Below are positions 15,761 through 22,354 of a stretch of 34,184 nt of DNA, piece by piece; position 1 is the stretch's first letter; every line of letters begins with the position of its first letter. Below the pieces are notes generated by a model. That model was given only the letters and a program-made list of their open reading frames with translations. It had not been told where the DNA came from and searched no databases. This DNA comes from CAZXIC01 sp964640195 (lineage in GTDB: Archaea; Iainarchaeota; Iainarchaeia; Iainarchaeales; GCA-2688035). Made by a program: the position numbers and the translations under genes. Where the stretch lies: positions 1 through 34,184 of the forward strand of contig CAZXIC010000010.1 of NCBI GenBank assembly GCA_964640195.1, written 5' to 3'.

Positions 15761-15770
15761 TTGCCGAGGA

Positions 15771-15868
15771 ACGGACCCGGAGGGATTCGAACAGCCTTTT
15801 TTCCTGCCGGAAAAAAGCCTGGGGAAAAAGCGAATCCCAACTGCCATTTCGCTGTTGCTCAATGGCAC
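15771..15868 (-). repeat. Copy of the tRNA-Arg 3' end plus hairpin spacer
   Basis: Positions 15771-15792 repeat 15869-15890, a 22-bp match covering the T-loop side and acceptor end of tRNA-Arg plus its discriminator base. The 76 nt between the copies begins, next to the copied fragment, with a hairpin at 15793-15820 (AGCCTTTTTTCC-TGCC-GGAAAAAAGCCT, one C-C mismatch at the third pair). It also contains a 7-bp stem (ATGGCA region, about 15842-15867). The copy is downstream of the real gene on the minus strand, as expected for integration at a tRNA 3' end or for a short duplication. Confidence 0.85.
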
Positions 15869-15869
15869 A

Positions 15870-15942
15870 CGGACCCGGAGGGATTCGAACCCTCGACCCC
15901 CTGCTTAGAAGGCAGGTGCCCTATCCACTAGGCTACGGGTCC
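15870..15942 (-). tRNA. tRNA-Arg (UCU), no intron
   Basis: The cloverleaf is complete: acceptor GGACCCG/CGGGTCC, anticodon stem CCTGC/GCAGG, loop CTTCTAA giving anticodon TCT, T-arm GAGGGTTCGAATCCCTC, discriminator G73. CCA is not encoded. An A/T-rich element about 20-27 nt upstream (near 15960-15967) may be its TATA box. It is the only tRNA here without an intron. Confidence 0.95.
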
Positions 15943-16027
15943 AGGCTAAGAAACTTAGGAAATAAGTGGTTTTTAATGATTGTGTTCAGCCTGTTCTTGG
16001 GGCTCTGGATGTGGACAAAACAGCCCT

Positions 16028-16459
16028 TCACTCTACGTCAAAAATTCTGCGGAACGTGCCTTTTTCTACCACTTCGCCCTGCTTGCAGTCAAGCAGCCAC
16101 ACCCGCAGTTTCTTGTCAGCGAATTTGCTGTCCAGGAATTTTTTGGGCACGAGCCTCTTGAAGCCGTTGAGCTTCTTTCTTCTGTAAAACGCAAGCGCAT
16201 CGTGCGGCAGAACGAAAATGAATTCATCCACTTGGTTCGCATAAGGGAGCTTTGACCTGAGCTTGCCCTGCGAGGGCCTTGTCATGACCTCTATGCCGAT
16301 TGTCTTGTCTTTTGTCTGCACGAGGAAATCAAACCTGCCTTCTCTCAGTGAGCCGTGCTTTTCAAGCAGAACTGTTTTTTCCGGCACGATTGAAACGATT
16401 TCAGGCTGCCTGCTTGCCCTCATCCTGTGCAGTTCGTGCAATACCAATAGGTGCATCAT
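16028..16459 (-). CDS. Hypothetical protein, possible PD-(D/E)XK-like nuclease fold
   Basis: 143 aa. The centre, GRFDFLVQTKDKTIGIEVMTRPS, has an Asp in one strand and a Glu in the next (IEVMT), as in restriction-endonuclease-like proteins, though the usual E-x-K lysine is replaced. A basic stretch GKLRSKLPYANQVDEFIFVLP follows and fits the next helix and strand of that fold. No signal peptide is present. The first Met of a tandem pair is taken as start, but the second is equally possible. No partner gene is adjacent. The family call is tentative; it might be a DNA or RNA repair nuclease or a non-catalytic relative. Confidence 0.6.
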   Translation of the reverse strand: MMHLLVLHELHRMRASRQPEIVSIVPEKTVLLEKHGSLREGRFDFLVQTKDKTIGIEVMTRPSQGKLRSKLPYANQVDEFIFVLPHDALAFYRRKKLNGFKRLVPKKFLDSKFADKKLRVWLLDCKQGEVVEKGTFRRIFDVE

Positions 16460-16664
16460 TTTTGTAAAAGAGTTGCCGTTGCATTCAATTGCCAGCTTGC
16501 ACCACCTTTTAAGGCAGCAGTTCAGTCAATAGATTATTGTTTCTTTCCCTTTAAAACAGTTATTGCAGGACCCTGCTGGAAGAATTAACCTGTTAAGCTC
16601 GGTTATTTCAAGCCAATTCCTGCGCAAAAAGCCGAAATTAACTGGTTCACTGCGGAAAGTAAAG

Positions 16665-16673
16665 TTTTTATAT
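16665..16673 (+). promoter_or_regulatory. TATA box of the small membrane protein gene
   Basis: TTTTTATAT lies 24-32 nt upstream of the ATG at 16697. It decides this start over the TTG at 16676, which would fall within the promoter region. Confidence 0.6.
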
Positions 16674-16696
16674 GCTTGCAGCGCATAATTCTTTAT

Positions 16697-16870
16697 ATGG
16701 CCAATAATGGGAATACTGCCGAAATCCTTGTTGCACTGGTCGTGGTAGTGGCTGCTTTCATGTACATCTACGACGCCCTTACGAGAATTTCGCAGCTGGA
16801 TGTGCTGCTTGCAGTGCTCGCATTCGGCGGCGGCCTGGTGTATTTGTTCAATAGCATCTGGCAGAAATGA
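16697..16870 (+). CDS. Small membrane protein, 57 aa, two transmembrane segments
   Basis: The protein starts MANNGNTAEILVALVVVVAA. It has one membrane helix at about residues 8-25 and a second at about 36-53 (VLLAVLAFGGGLVYLF), joined by a short loop with Asp and Arg. No family is recognised. It has its own TATA box and is followed 64 nt later by another membrane-protein gene with its own T/A-rich promoter. The function is unknown; a membrane assembly or toxin-like role cannot be judged from sequence. Confidence 0.65.
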   Translation: MANNGNTAEILVALVVVVAAFMYIYDALTRISQLDVLLAVLAFGGGLVYLFNSIWQK

Positions 16871-16934
16871 GCAGGCATTCTTTTCCCCGAAAACAAATAG
16901 CTTTTTATTTTAGTTAAACCAATTCTAATAGGCT

Positions 16935-17681
16935 ATGCAGCCGAGCCGTTCCAAAGAAACACGCGGGTTTTTTTTCACGTCGCTTAAAAACCCCTTTTTC
17001 ATCCTGTTTGTCATAGCAGCGGCGCTGCTTGTTTTTTTCTTTTGGAAAGCCATCCTTTATGCGTTTGGCGCCCTTGTTGCAATTTTTGTCCTACTCCTCA
17101 TTACAGTGAAAATCTATTTCAAAAAACCCGGTTTGAAGCGGTTATTCAGGGAGAAAGACAGGCTGCTGCATGAGGTGAATATTGCGGAAAAGCGCTACAT
17201 GAGGAGAAAGCTGAGCGAGGCTGACTTCAACAAAATATTCAAGGAAAAGCAAAAGCAGCTGATTGGACTGGAAGCGCTGATTGACCAGCAGTACAATAAG
17301 GAGAGGAAGGTTGCAATAACCGCTGACCTGCAGGCTGTGCAGGCAAAGAAAAGGCACATACTGCAGGAGATGCTGGAAGAGAAAAAGCGCCTCATCAAGG
17401 AGATGGACATTGCGGAAAAGCGCTATCTGAAAAGGAAGCTGGACAGCAAAACATACCAGGCGCTTGTCCAGGGCAACCAGGAAAAGCTCATTACGCTGGA
17501 AGCGCAGATAAAGCAGTTGTACAGCGAAGCCAACATACAACAGGTGATGACCAGCCTGAAGCAGAGGCTCTCCACCCTGGAGAAAAATCAGGCTGAGAAA
17601 AAAAAGAAAAAGAAAATGAGCGAAAGAGAGCGCGAGCTGCAAATCGCAGCGGAGATAGTAGAGCAGTTGCAGCAGAGGTAG
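16935..17681 (+). CDS. Membrane-anchored coiled-coil protein with an internal duplication
   Basis: 248 aa. Two membrane helices (about 20-38 and 41-62) are followed by a long charged helical region. That region holds two copies of a unit of about 48 residues: KDRLLHEVNIAEKRYMRRKL...LIGLEALIDQQY and KKRLIKEMDIAEKRYLKRKL...LITLEAQIKQLY, about 75 residues apart. A lysine-rich stretch (EKKKKKKMSER) lies near the end. It probably forms a cytoplasmic coiled-coil stalk anchored in the membrane. An A/T-rich TATA-like box is near 16902-16912. I know similar anchored coiled-coil proteins in DPANN genomes, but cannot give a function. Confidence 0.75.
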   Translation: MQPSRSKETRGFFFTSLKNPFFILFVIAAALLVFFFWKAILYAFGALVAIFVLLLITVKIYFKKPGLKRLFREKDRLLHEVNIAEKRYMRRKLSEADFNKIFKEKQKQLIGLEALIDQQYNKERKVAITADLQAVQAKKRHILQEMLEEKKRLIKEMDIAEKRYLKRKLDSKTYQALVQGNQEKLITLEAQIKQLYSEANIQQVMTSLKQRLSTLEKNQAEKKKKKKMSERERELQIAAEIVEQLQQR

Positions 17682-17722
17682 CCAAAGCTGGGGGGAAAGT
17701 CGTGTAGTTGGGAGGCGCGCGG

Positions 17723-18199
17723 CTAAAGCTTGGGCAGCAGGTTGCGGGCAAAGCGCTGGGCTTCCTGCATTTTTTTCTCATCCAGTTCAAAAATGCTCTT
17801 GAGTGTCATGCTGTCAACAATCACCGCGCCTTTCGTGCTGAGGATGTTGCTCATCCTTTTTATCGTCGTGCCAGGCAAAGCCATGCAGGTTGCAAAAAGC
17901 GCAAAGCGTTTACCTTTCGCGTTGCGCAGCTTCCTCAAATAAGATACCATGATTGGCGTGGGGCAAAAGCTCCACACTGGGGTTCCAACAAAAACCAGGT
18001 CAAAGCCCCTCAAGTCAACAAACGGCTGCTGCAAAGGCAAATCCTTCTCCCCCTTCTTGTACTCATGGGCCTTCAGTTCCCTTTGGGGCTTCACCCTGAA
18101 AAGCGTAACCCTGTGCTCTTTCTCAAGGGAGCGCTTAAGCGCGGTTGCGACTCTTTCAGTTGAGCCTGTCTTGCTGTAGTATGCAATCAGGATGTTCAT
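17723..18199 (-). CDS. Flavodoxin family protein
   Basis: 158 aa. An FMN-binding electron carrier or NAD(P)H-quinone-type reductase. The N-terminal phosphate loop is ILIAYYSKTGSTERVA. The second FMN loop is LVFVGTPVWSFCPTPIM (about 72-88) and the third is FALFATCMALPGTT. This is the common soluble single-domain form. It follows the deacetylase gene on the same strand by 47 nt and has a TATA-like TTTTAAAAC about 33-41 nt upstream, so it may be transcribed separately as well as by read-through. Confidence 0.88.
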   Translation of the reverse strand: MNILIAYYSKTGSTERVATALKRSLEKEHRVTLFRVKPQRELKAHEYKKGEKDLPLQQPFVDLRGFDLVFVGTPVWSFCPTPIMVSYLRKLRNAKGKRFALFATCMALPGTTIKRMSNILSTKGAVIVDSMTLKSIFELDEKKMQEAQRFARNLLPKL

Positions 18200-18246
18200 C
18201 TGCCATTCCCCAAAACAAAACCTGCTAAAATCGTTTTAAAATGCAA

Positions 18247-19149
18247 TCACCCGAAAGCCTTCAGGAAATTGAATACATTCAAAGGCAGCGCCGCACAATT
18301 GTAGCCGCCCTCCAGGACAGCAAAGCAGGGAACGCCTGCTGCATCCGCTTTTGAGCGGATCTCTTTACCAATCGCATTAAAGGTTTGGTGTTTTTCAACT
18401 GCAAGCCTTGTGCCAATGGAAGCTGCATCTGCAGCATGCGTGTCAAAGCCGGCTGAAACAGCCACGATGTCCGGCTGGAAGAGCTCAAAGCATTCGGAAA
18501 AGTTTTTTTGGAACAGTTTAAGGTAAAGGCTGTCACTGGTGCCGGCTTCAAGCGGGATGTTCCTAATATGCGCGTTATTCTCTGATTCAAAGCCAGTGCC
18601 GGGAAACGTGAATTCCGGGCTCTGGTGCAGTGAAAGGTAAAAAACGCTTTGGTCATCATAAAAAATGTCCTGCGTGCCATTTCCGTGGTGCAGGTCAAAG
18701 TCAACTATCATGGCCCTCCCGAAGCCGTGTTTCCTCTGCATTGCCCTTACAGCGAATGCAATGTTGTTGAGATAGCAGAATCCGCCGAAAAAGCCCCTTC
18801 CGGCGTGGTGCCCAGGGGGCCTTGCAAGCGAAAACGCAAAGCCCTGCCTGCACAGCTTGGCTGCCTTAAGGGCAGCCCCCACTGCCAGCAGCGCTATCCC
18901 AAAGGTATTGCTGTTAAAAATGTTGTCCCCTACCGTCTTTTTTTCCTTGCTTAACCGCTTCAACTGCCCGATTAACCGCTGCGTATGCACTAAAAACAGG
19001 TGCTTTTCCCCTATTTTCAGTGGCTGGGCAAAACGCGAAATTCCCTGCTCCTGGAGAAAATCAGCCACTGCCAGCAACCGCTCCCTGCATTCTGGATGAG
19101 CGCCTGTTTCGTGCCGCAGAAAAGCTTTGCTGTAAACCACCTTAACCAT
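18247..19149 (-). CDS. Histone deacetylase family protein (acetyl-lysine or acetylpolyamine deacetylase)
   Basis: A zinc-dependent deacetylase of the arginase/HDAC fold, 300 aa. Motifs: HPECRERL near the N-terminus, LARPPGHHAGRGFFGGFCYLN (catalytic His pair), IVDFDLHHGNGTQDIFY (zinc Asp and His), FPGTGFESENN, VSAGFDTHAADA (zinc Asp) and EGGYN near the end. All catalytic residues are present. The ATG at 19149 is preferred over the GTG at 19158 because AGGTG lies 4-8 nt before it and it does not overlap the antiporter stop. In archaea such enzymes may act on chromatin proteins or on acetylated polyamines; the target here cannot be told. Confidence 0.92.
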   Translation of the reverse strand: MVKVVYSKAFLRHETGAHPECRERLLAVADFLQEQGISRFAQPLKIGEKHLFLVHTQRLIGQLKRLSKEKKTVGDNIFNSNTFGIALLAVGAALKAAKLCRQGFAFSLARPPGHHAGRGFFGGFCYLNNIAFAVRAMQRKHGFGRAMIVDFDLHHGNGTQDIFYDDQSVFYLSLHQSPEFTFPGTGFESENNAHIRNIPLEAGTSDSLYLKLFQKNFSECFELFQPDIVAVSAGFDTHAADAASIGTRLAVEKHQTFNAIGKEIRSKADAAGVPCFAVLEGGYNCAALPLNVFNFLKAFG

Positions 19150-19150
19150 T

Positions 19151-20257
19151 TCAGGCACCTAATCTTGTTGTAAACAGGAATGCCAAAAACAAGATGTATA
19201 CCAAAAAAAGCGTGAAGGACTCAATTCTCGTTATCTTGAAGTCGTTCCTGAGGAAAACAAGGAAAAGCCAAGTTATAAGCAGAAGGAACACGAAGTCTGC
19301 CGCAAGCGTTGCTGTCGGAATCTGCAGCGGCCTGGCCAGGGCTGCCGCGCCGCCGACCCACAGGATGTTTGAGATGTTGGCTCCGATGAGGTTTCCAATC
19401 ATTATCGCAGGCAGGCCCTTTCTCAGGGAGGAAACCGCGACAGCCAGCTCCGGCAGGGAGGTGCCAATTGCGACAAAAACCAGGCCGATTAAAACCTGGT
19501 TTATTGGAAACCCCATGGCGGCGTTAACCAAAAAGTTTGCCCCAAAGAAAATGCATGCAACGCCAAGTGCAGCAAAAAAAATCTGCTTGAAGAAAAACCT
19601 GATAGTCCTTATTTCTGCTACAATGGCATCGCTCACGTCAGTGAAAAACCGCCTTGTGGTGTAAAAAAGCTTGTTCAGCAACTCCGTACTTATGCCGTAG
19701 CGCACGCCTGCAAGCAGCGAGGGGGCTTTTTCAAACCGCTCCTTTCCCTTGAGGTCGGCGTATTCGCGCAGGTACTGCTTGAAGTGAAACTCCCTCCTGA
19801 AGGGCTTTTTTGTGGCCAGGAAATATATGAGGTAAGCAGAGAAGAAAAACAAAAACAGTGCGCCCTCAACCCTTGAGAGAATTCCATTCAAGCAGAAGAA
19901 GTAAAACAAAAGCGTTGCACTAAGCATGACAAAGCCGTCCCTGTTGTAAATCTCCTTCCCGATGGCGATTGTAGTGGCAATCCCAGCCAGCCCCAAGATG
20001 AGGGCAATGTTTGCAATGCAGCTACCGACAATGTTCCCTACAGCCAGCCCTGTGTCGCCAAGAAGAGACGCAAAAACCGATGCGCCCAGCTCAGGCACCG
20101 TTGTGCCGAGCGCAACAATGGTCAGACCAATCGTGAACTCGCTCACGCCGAACTGCTTTGCAATCCTCGCTGCGCTGTCCACCAACCAGTCAGCGCCCTT
20201 CACCAAAAGCGCCAAGCCGAGCAGGAACAACAATGCATTCCAGAGCAAAGAATCCAT
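19151..20257 (-). CDS. Calcium/sodium antiporter, CaCA family (YrbG-like)
   Basis: An inner-membrane cation exchanger with about ten membrane helices. The two inverted alpha repeats show the family signature: VALGTTVPELGASVFASL (about 45-62) and VAIGTSLPELAVAVSSLRKG (about 265-284), each with the conserved GT(T/S)xPE. A charged cytoplasmic loop (about 140-215) separates them. The ATG at 20257 is preferred to the GTG at 20275, which overlaps the Shine-Dalgarno sequence AGGAG located 8 nt before the ATG. A TATA-like stretch lies near 20280-20295. It is the first gene of a probable antiporter-deacetylase operon. Confidence 0.93.
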   Translation of the reverse strand: MDSLLWNALLFLLGLALLVKGADWLVDSAARIAKQFGVSEFTIGLTIVALGTTVPELGASVFASLLGDTGLAVGNIVGSCIANIALILGLAGIATTIAIGKEIYNRDGFVMLSATLLFYFFCLNGILSRVEGALFLFFFSAYLIYFLATKKPFRREFHFKQYLREYADLKGKERFEKAPSLLAGVRYGISTELLNKLFYTTRRFFTDVSDAIVAEIRTIRFFFKQIFFAALGVACIFFGANFLVNAAMGFPINQVLIGLVFVAIGTSLPELAVAVSSLRKGLPAIMIGNLIGANISNILWVGGAAALARPLQIPTATLAADFVFLLLITWLFLVFLRNDFKITRIESFTLFLVYILFLAFLFTTRLGA

Positions 20258-20321
20258 GGGGCAATCTCCTAACACAGATGTTATAAGTTAAATAAAAAAG
20301 TTTGGATTAAGCCTGCTCAGA

Positions 20322-20334
20322 AGGGAGGATTCGA
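20322..20334 (-). repeat. 13-bp copy of the tRNA-Leu T-arm/3' region (att-like)
   Basis: AGGGAGGATTCGA repeats 20580-20592 inside tRNA-Leu. Together the two copies bracket the vapC remnant. The match includes the general T-loop consensus, so chance similarity is possible. Confidence 0.45.
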
Positions 20335-20401
20335 GGGCTTGGATTGGTGGTTTTTAGTGAGTAGTTTGCGGGTTCGGATTTTGACAACTTGTTTATTTTT
20401 A

Positions 20402-20572
20402 TTAAATTACTTCCGCGTGTTTTAAACCTTTGAAATGCTTGTCCATTGTTTTTAACTCTGCGTTGGTTAGCTCTGCTGTAGCTTTAATAATTGCATCAGC
20501 CAAAGACAAGCCTGTTTCAATGCTTACTTCCGCAGCGTGAACCGCATAAACCTTAAAGTTCGATGCGGTAAG
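20402..20572 (-). pseudogene. VapC-like PIN-domain remnant, C-terminal 56 codons
   Basis: An open frame that begins at the 3' end of tRNA-Leu without any start codon translates to the last third of a PIN ribonuclease: VYAVHAAEVSIETGLSLADA, IIKATAELTNAELKTMDKHF, KGLKHAEVI, stop. GLSLADAII and T-x-D-x-x-F are hallmarks of VapC toxins. The N-terminal catalytic half and the VapB antitoxin are missing, so it is a broken gene. Its truncation point coincides with the tRNA end, suggesting loss or insertion by recombination at the tRNA. Confidence 0.8.
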
Positions 20573-20573
20573 T

Positions 20574-20689
20574 TGCGGGAGGGAGGATTCGAACCCCCGA
20601 AGCCACTAAGGCACCAGGCTACTGGCACTACCTCCTTAAGGGAAACAGTGACCTCAACCTGGCCCGATCGACCACTACGGGACTCCCGC
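20574..20689 (-). tRNA. tRNA-Leu (GAG) with a 32-nt intron
   Basis: Class II tRNA: acceptor GCGGGAG/CTCCCGC, D-stem CCCG/CGGG, anticodon stem CCAGG/CCTGG, loop TTGAGG + G giving GAG, a long variable arm, T-loop TTCGAAT and discriminator A73. The intron is 20620-20651, at the usual 37/38 site. CACT/AGTG pairs at its base and the flanking 3-nt bulges fit a bulge-helix-bulge. A TATA box, TTTTAAAT, lies about 26-35 nt upstream (near 20715-20724). Confidence 0.93.
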
Positions 20690-20735
20690 CTTAAATAAAG
20701 AAGAACAAAAAAAGGATTTAAAACCTTGCAGGGCG

Positions 20736-21254
20736 CTATTTCTTCTCTATTCCAACGACCTTTATCCAGAACGTGAGAGTTTTCCCTGCAAGAGGATGAT
20801 TGAAGTCAACGACAACCGTGTTTTCCTTTATTTCCTTTACTATGCCGCTTGGACCGTTTTCGCTGACTACCTCTTGGCCGACCCTGAGCGTTTCCACTTC
20901 AGCGAAATTGCTTTTCGGCAGTTCAACAACCCTACTTTCGTCATAGGGGTACGCCTCAGCAGGCTGCAGCGTCACTGTCTTCTCCTCGTTCAGCCGCATC
21001 CCAACAACTGCGGCGTCAAATCCCCTAATCATTTCGCCCGCGCCGGCAGTGAAGCTAAGCGGCCCCCTGCCCTCGCTTGAGTCAAATAGGGCGCCGTCCT
21101 GCAGCGTCCCCTTGTACTCAACGGAAACTGTGTCGCCTGCTTCCACTAACTGCACTGGCTCACCTTCCACATTCCCATTGCCCTGCTGCTGGACGCAGCC
21201 GCACAGCAGCAAAATAGAGGCAGACGCAATAATGAAAAAGAACCTGCTTTCCAT
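20736..21254 (-). CDS. FKBP-type peptidyl-prolyl isomerase, SlyD-like lipoprotein
   Basis: 172 aa. It speeds proline isomerisation during folding of exported proteins. A signal peptide with lipobox LLCGC (Cys about 20) anchors it outside the membrane. The FKBP core is split, as in SlyD and archaeal FKBPs: VSVEYKGTLQDGALFDSSEG...GEMIRGFDAAVVGM, an inserted flap (about 100-145), then VDFNHPLAGKTLTFWIKVV. Secreted partners with disulfides are encoded nearby (the eight-Cys protein at 21680), which fits an extracytoplasmic folding role, but that link is inference. Confidence 0.93.
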   Translation of the reverse strand: MESRFFFIIASASILLLCGCVQQQGNGNVEGEPVQLVEAGDTVSVEYKGTLQDGALFDSSEGRGPLSFTAGAGEMIRGFDAAVVGMRLNEEKTVTLQPAEAYPYDESRVVELPKSNFAEVETLRVGQEVVSENGPSGIVKEIKENTVVVDFNHPLAGKTLTFWIKVVGIEKK

Positions 21255-21323
21255 AAGCTACTTTGTCAGTGAAAAGGGTTAAATAGGAAAAGGGCGTTCA
21301 CCACGCTCTGGAACCAACGCAAT

Positions 21324-21474
21324 CGCGGAGGACGAGATTCGAACTCGCGCGTCCCGAAGGACACCAGCTGTTTGTGTTTTTTCCCTAAGGAAAGTTTTCT
21401 TTTCCCAGGGCTTTTCTCTTTTGAAAAGAAAAGGCCTCTCCAAGCTGGCGCGTTAACCGCTCCGCCACCTCCGC
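21324..21474 (-). tRNA. tRNA-Ser (GGA) with a 68-nt hairpin-rich intron
   Basis: Class II: acceptor GCGGAGG/CCTCCGC, anticodon stem CCAGC/GCTGG, loop TTGGAG + A giving GGA, variable arm GTCC-TTCG-GGAC, T-loop TTCGAAT, discriminator G73 (serine type). The intron is 21370-21437. It carries a CTTTTC.../GAAAAG hairpin (21409-21436) and a second GGAAA/TTTCC hairpin. Three pairs of the expected 4-bp central helix of a bulge-helix-bulge can form. No TATA box is found at the proper distance; the nearest lies upstream of a copy of the first 15 nt. Confidence 0.93.
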
Positions 21475-21546
21475 ATTAATTAATTCAATGGCGCTTTTTT
21501 CCCGAGGCTTTTTTGCAAAGCAAAAAAGGCTCTCCGCCACCTCCGC
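21475..21546 (-). repeat. Copy of the tRNA-Ser(GGA) 5' end plus hairpin spacer
   Basis: Positions 21532-21546 repeat 21460-21474, the first 15 nt of tRNA-Ser(GGA). Directly next to the copy is a hairpin, 21505-21531 (AGGCTTTTTTGC-AAA-GCAAAAAAGGCT, one G-G mismatch at the third pair). About 30 nt of A/T-rich DNA follows, then the real tRNA. Unlike the tRNA-Arg and tRNA-Ala cases, the copied part is the 5' end, and it lies between promoter and gene. Confidence 0.85.
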
Positions 21547-21570
21547 ACCTAGATGAAAATGGTTAGGAAA

Positions 21571-21580
21571 ATTCTTTAAA
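21571..21580 (-). promoter_or_regulatory. TATA box placed for the copied tRNA-Ser 5' end
   Basis: TTTAAAGAAT (minus strand) is 25-34 nt upstream of 21546, the first base of the copied fragment. It is about 100 nt from the real tRNA. Transcription from it would give a precursor starting with the copied fragment and hairpin. Confidence 0.5.
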
Positions 21581-21616
21581 GAGATTCATATTGGCTTGAT
21601 TGCATTCCAGAAGATT

Positions 21617-21654
21617 TTTGAAAATAAAAATAGCGGGGGGGGCAATTCCCCCCG
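21617..21654 (-). terminator. Strong G/C hairpin with T-rich tail after the eight-Cys protein gene
   Basis: CGGGGGG-aattg-CCCCCCCCG on the minus strand, followed by CTATTTTTATTTTC, about 25 nt past the stop codon of the gene at 21680-22036. It has the form of an intrinsic terminator. Confidence 0.6.
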
Positions 21655-21679
21655 ACTGAAATATCTGCTGAAAATACAC

Positions 21680-22036
21680 CTACCTGCATGCACGCATGTA
21701 GTATGTTAGCCAGTTAAACGATGGAATGCATTTGTTTGCGTCAGCTGTGCTTTGCACGCACTGGGACATTATGAATCTTGGAACTCTTTCACCTGTGCAG
21801 GTGCTGTTGTAGTCAACTAGCTCGCAGCCCCAGCGTTCAGCGAAAATCATGAAATAATGGGCCTCACAGTTGCCAGGGTCGTCCGGGCAGGGCACCACGC
21901 TGAAATCCTGCAGCTGTCGCGTACATGCATAGCCTTGGCCATTTGAATTCGATGCCGATGCAGCTGAAAACAAAACTGCTCCGAAGACCGATGTTAACAA
22001 AATTGCTGTTAACAAAACATACAATCGCCTTCTCAT
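21680..22036 (-). CDS. Small secreted protein with eight cysteines
   Basis: 118 aa. It has a clear signal peptide (RRRLYVLLTAILLTSVFGAV, cleavage likely after ASA near residue 28). The mature part of about 90 residues holds eight Cys, enough for four disulfides, spaced along CTRQ, PCPDD, NCEAH, GCELV, TCTG, QCVQ, KCIP and ACR. No known family is recognised. A strong Shine-Dalgarno sequence GGAGGTG lies 8 nt before the ATG, and a terminator hairpin follows the gene, so it is a monocistronic and probably well-expressed gene. Disulfide-rich mini-proteins can be binding, structural or toxic; none of these can be chosen here. Confidence 0.8.
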   Translation of the reverse strand: MRRRLYVLLTAILLTSVFGAVLFSAASASNSNGQGYACTRQLQDFSVVPCPDDPGNCEAHYFMIFAERWGCELVDYNSTCTGERVPRFIMSQCVQSTADANKCIPSFNWLTYYMRACR

Positions 22037-22110
22037 TTTTCATTCACCTCCGCATTTAAAAAAAAATTAGGCGGATAACCTTAAAAGCGTTGGTGCTGAA
22101 GGTCTTTCTT

Positions 22111-22124
22111 TTTTTTCCGGCAGG
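22111..22124 (+). repeat. 14-nt half-hairpin shared with the tRNA-Arg flank
   Basis: TTTTTTCCGGCAGG matches the minus strand of 15803-15816, part of the hairpin beside tRNA-Arg. It lies 11 nt beyond the 3' end of tRNA-Ser(UGA). The matching right arm is missing here, so it may be a decayed copy. Confidence 0.45.
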
Positions 22125-22189
22125 CTGCGGTAATCGCCAGCGGCAGGATTTGAACCTGCGTGTGCCAAAGGCACTCTCGGTTTCCCGCT

Positions 22190-22254
22190 GTTTTTCTTTT
22201 GTTTTTCTTTTGTTTTTCTTTTGTTTTTCTTTTGTTTTTCTTTTGTTTTTCTTT
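22190..22254 (+). repeat. 11-bp tandem repeat (GTTTTTCTTTT), six units before the gap
   Basis: Six uninterrupted units run into the N-block inside the tRNA-Ser(UGA) intron. The array very likely continues into the gap and is why assembly stopped. On the tRNA strand it reads AAAAGAAAAAC. Confidence 0.95.
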
Positions 22255-22354
22255 NNNNNNNNNNNNNNNNNNNNNNNNNNNNNNNNNNNNNNNNNNNNNN
22301 NNNNNNNNNNNNNNNNNNNNNNNNNNNNNNNNNNNNNNNNNNNNNNNNNNNNNN
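22255..22354. other. Assembly gap, 100 N
   Basis: Exactly 100 undetermined bases, the usual placeholder for a scaffold join of unknown length. It lies inside the tRNA-Ser(UGA) intron. Any protein read through it is meaningless. Confidence 0.98.

Noticed and set aside
16568..16579. GGACCCTGC, resembling the tRNA-Ala 3' end
   Set aside because: Only 9 nt match, there is no adjacent family hairpin, and it sits in its own GCAG/CTGC mini-stem far from tRNA-Ala.
22190..22254. CRISPR array
   Set aside because: The units are 11 bp without spacers, so this is a tandem repeat inside a tRNA intron.
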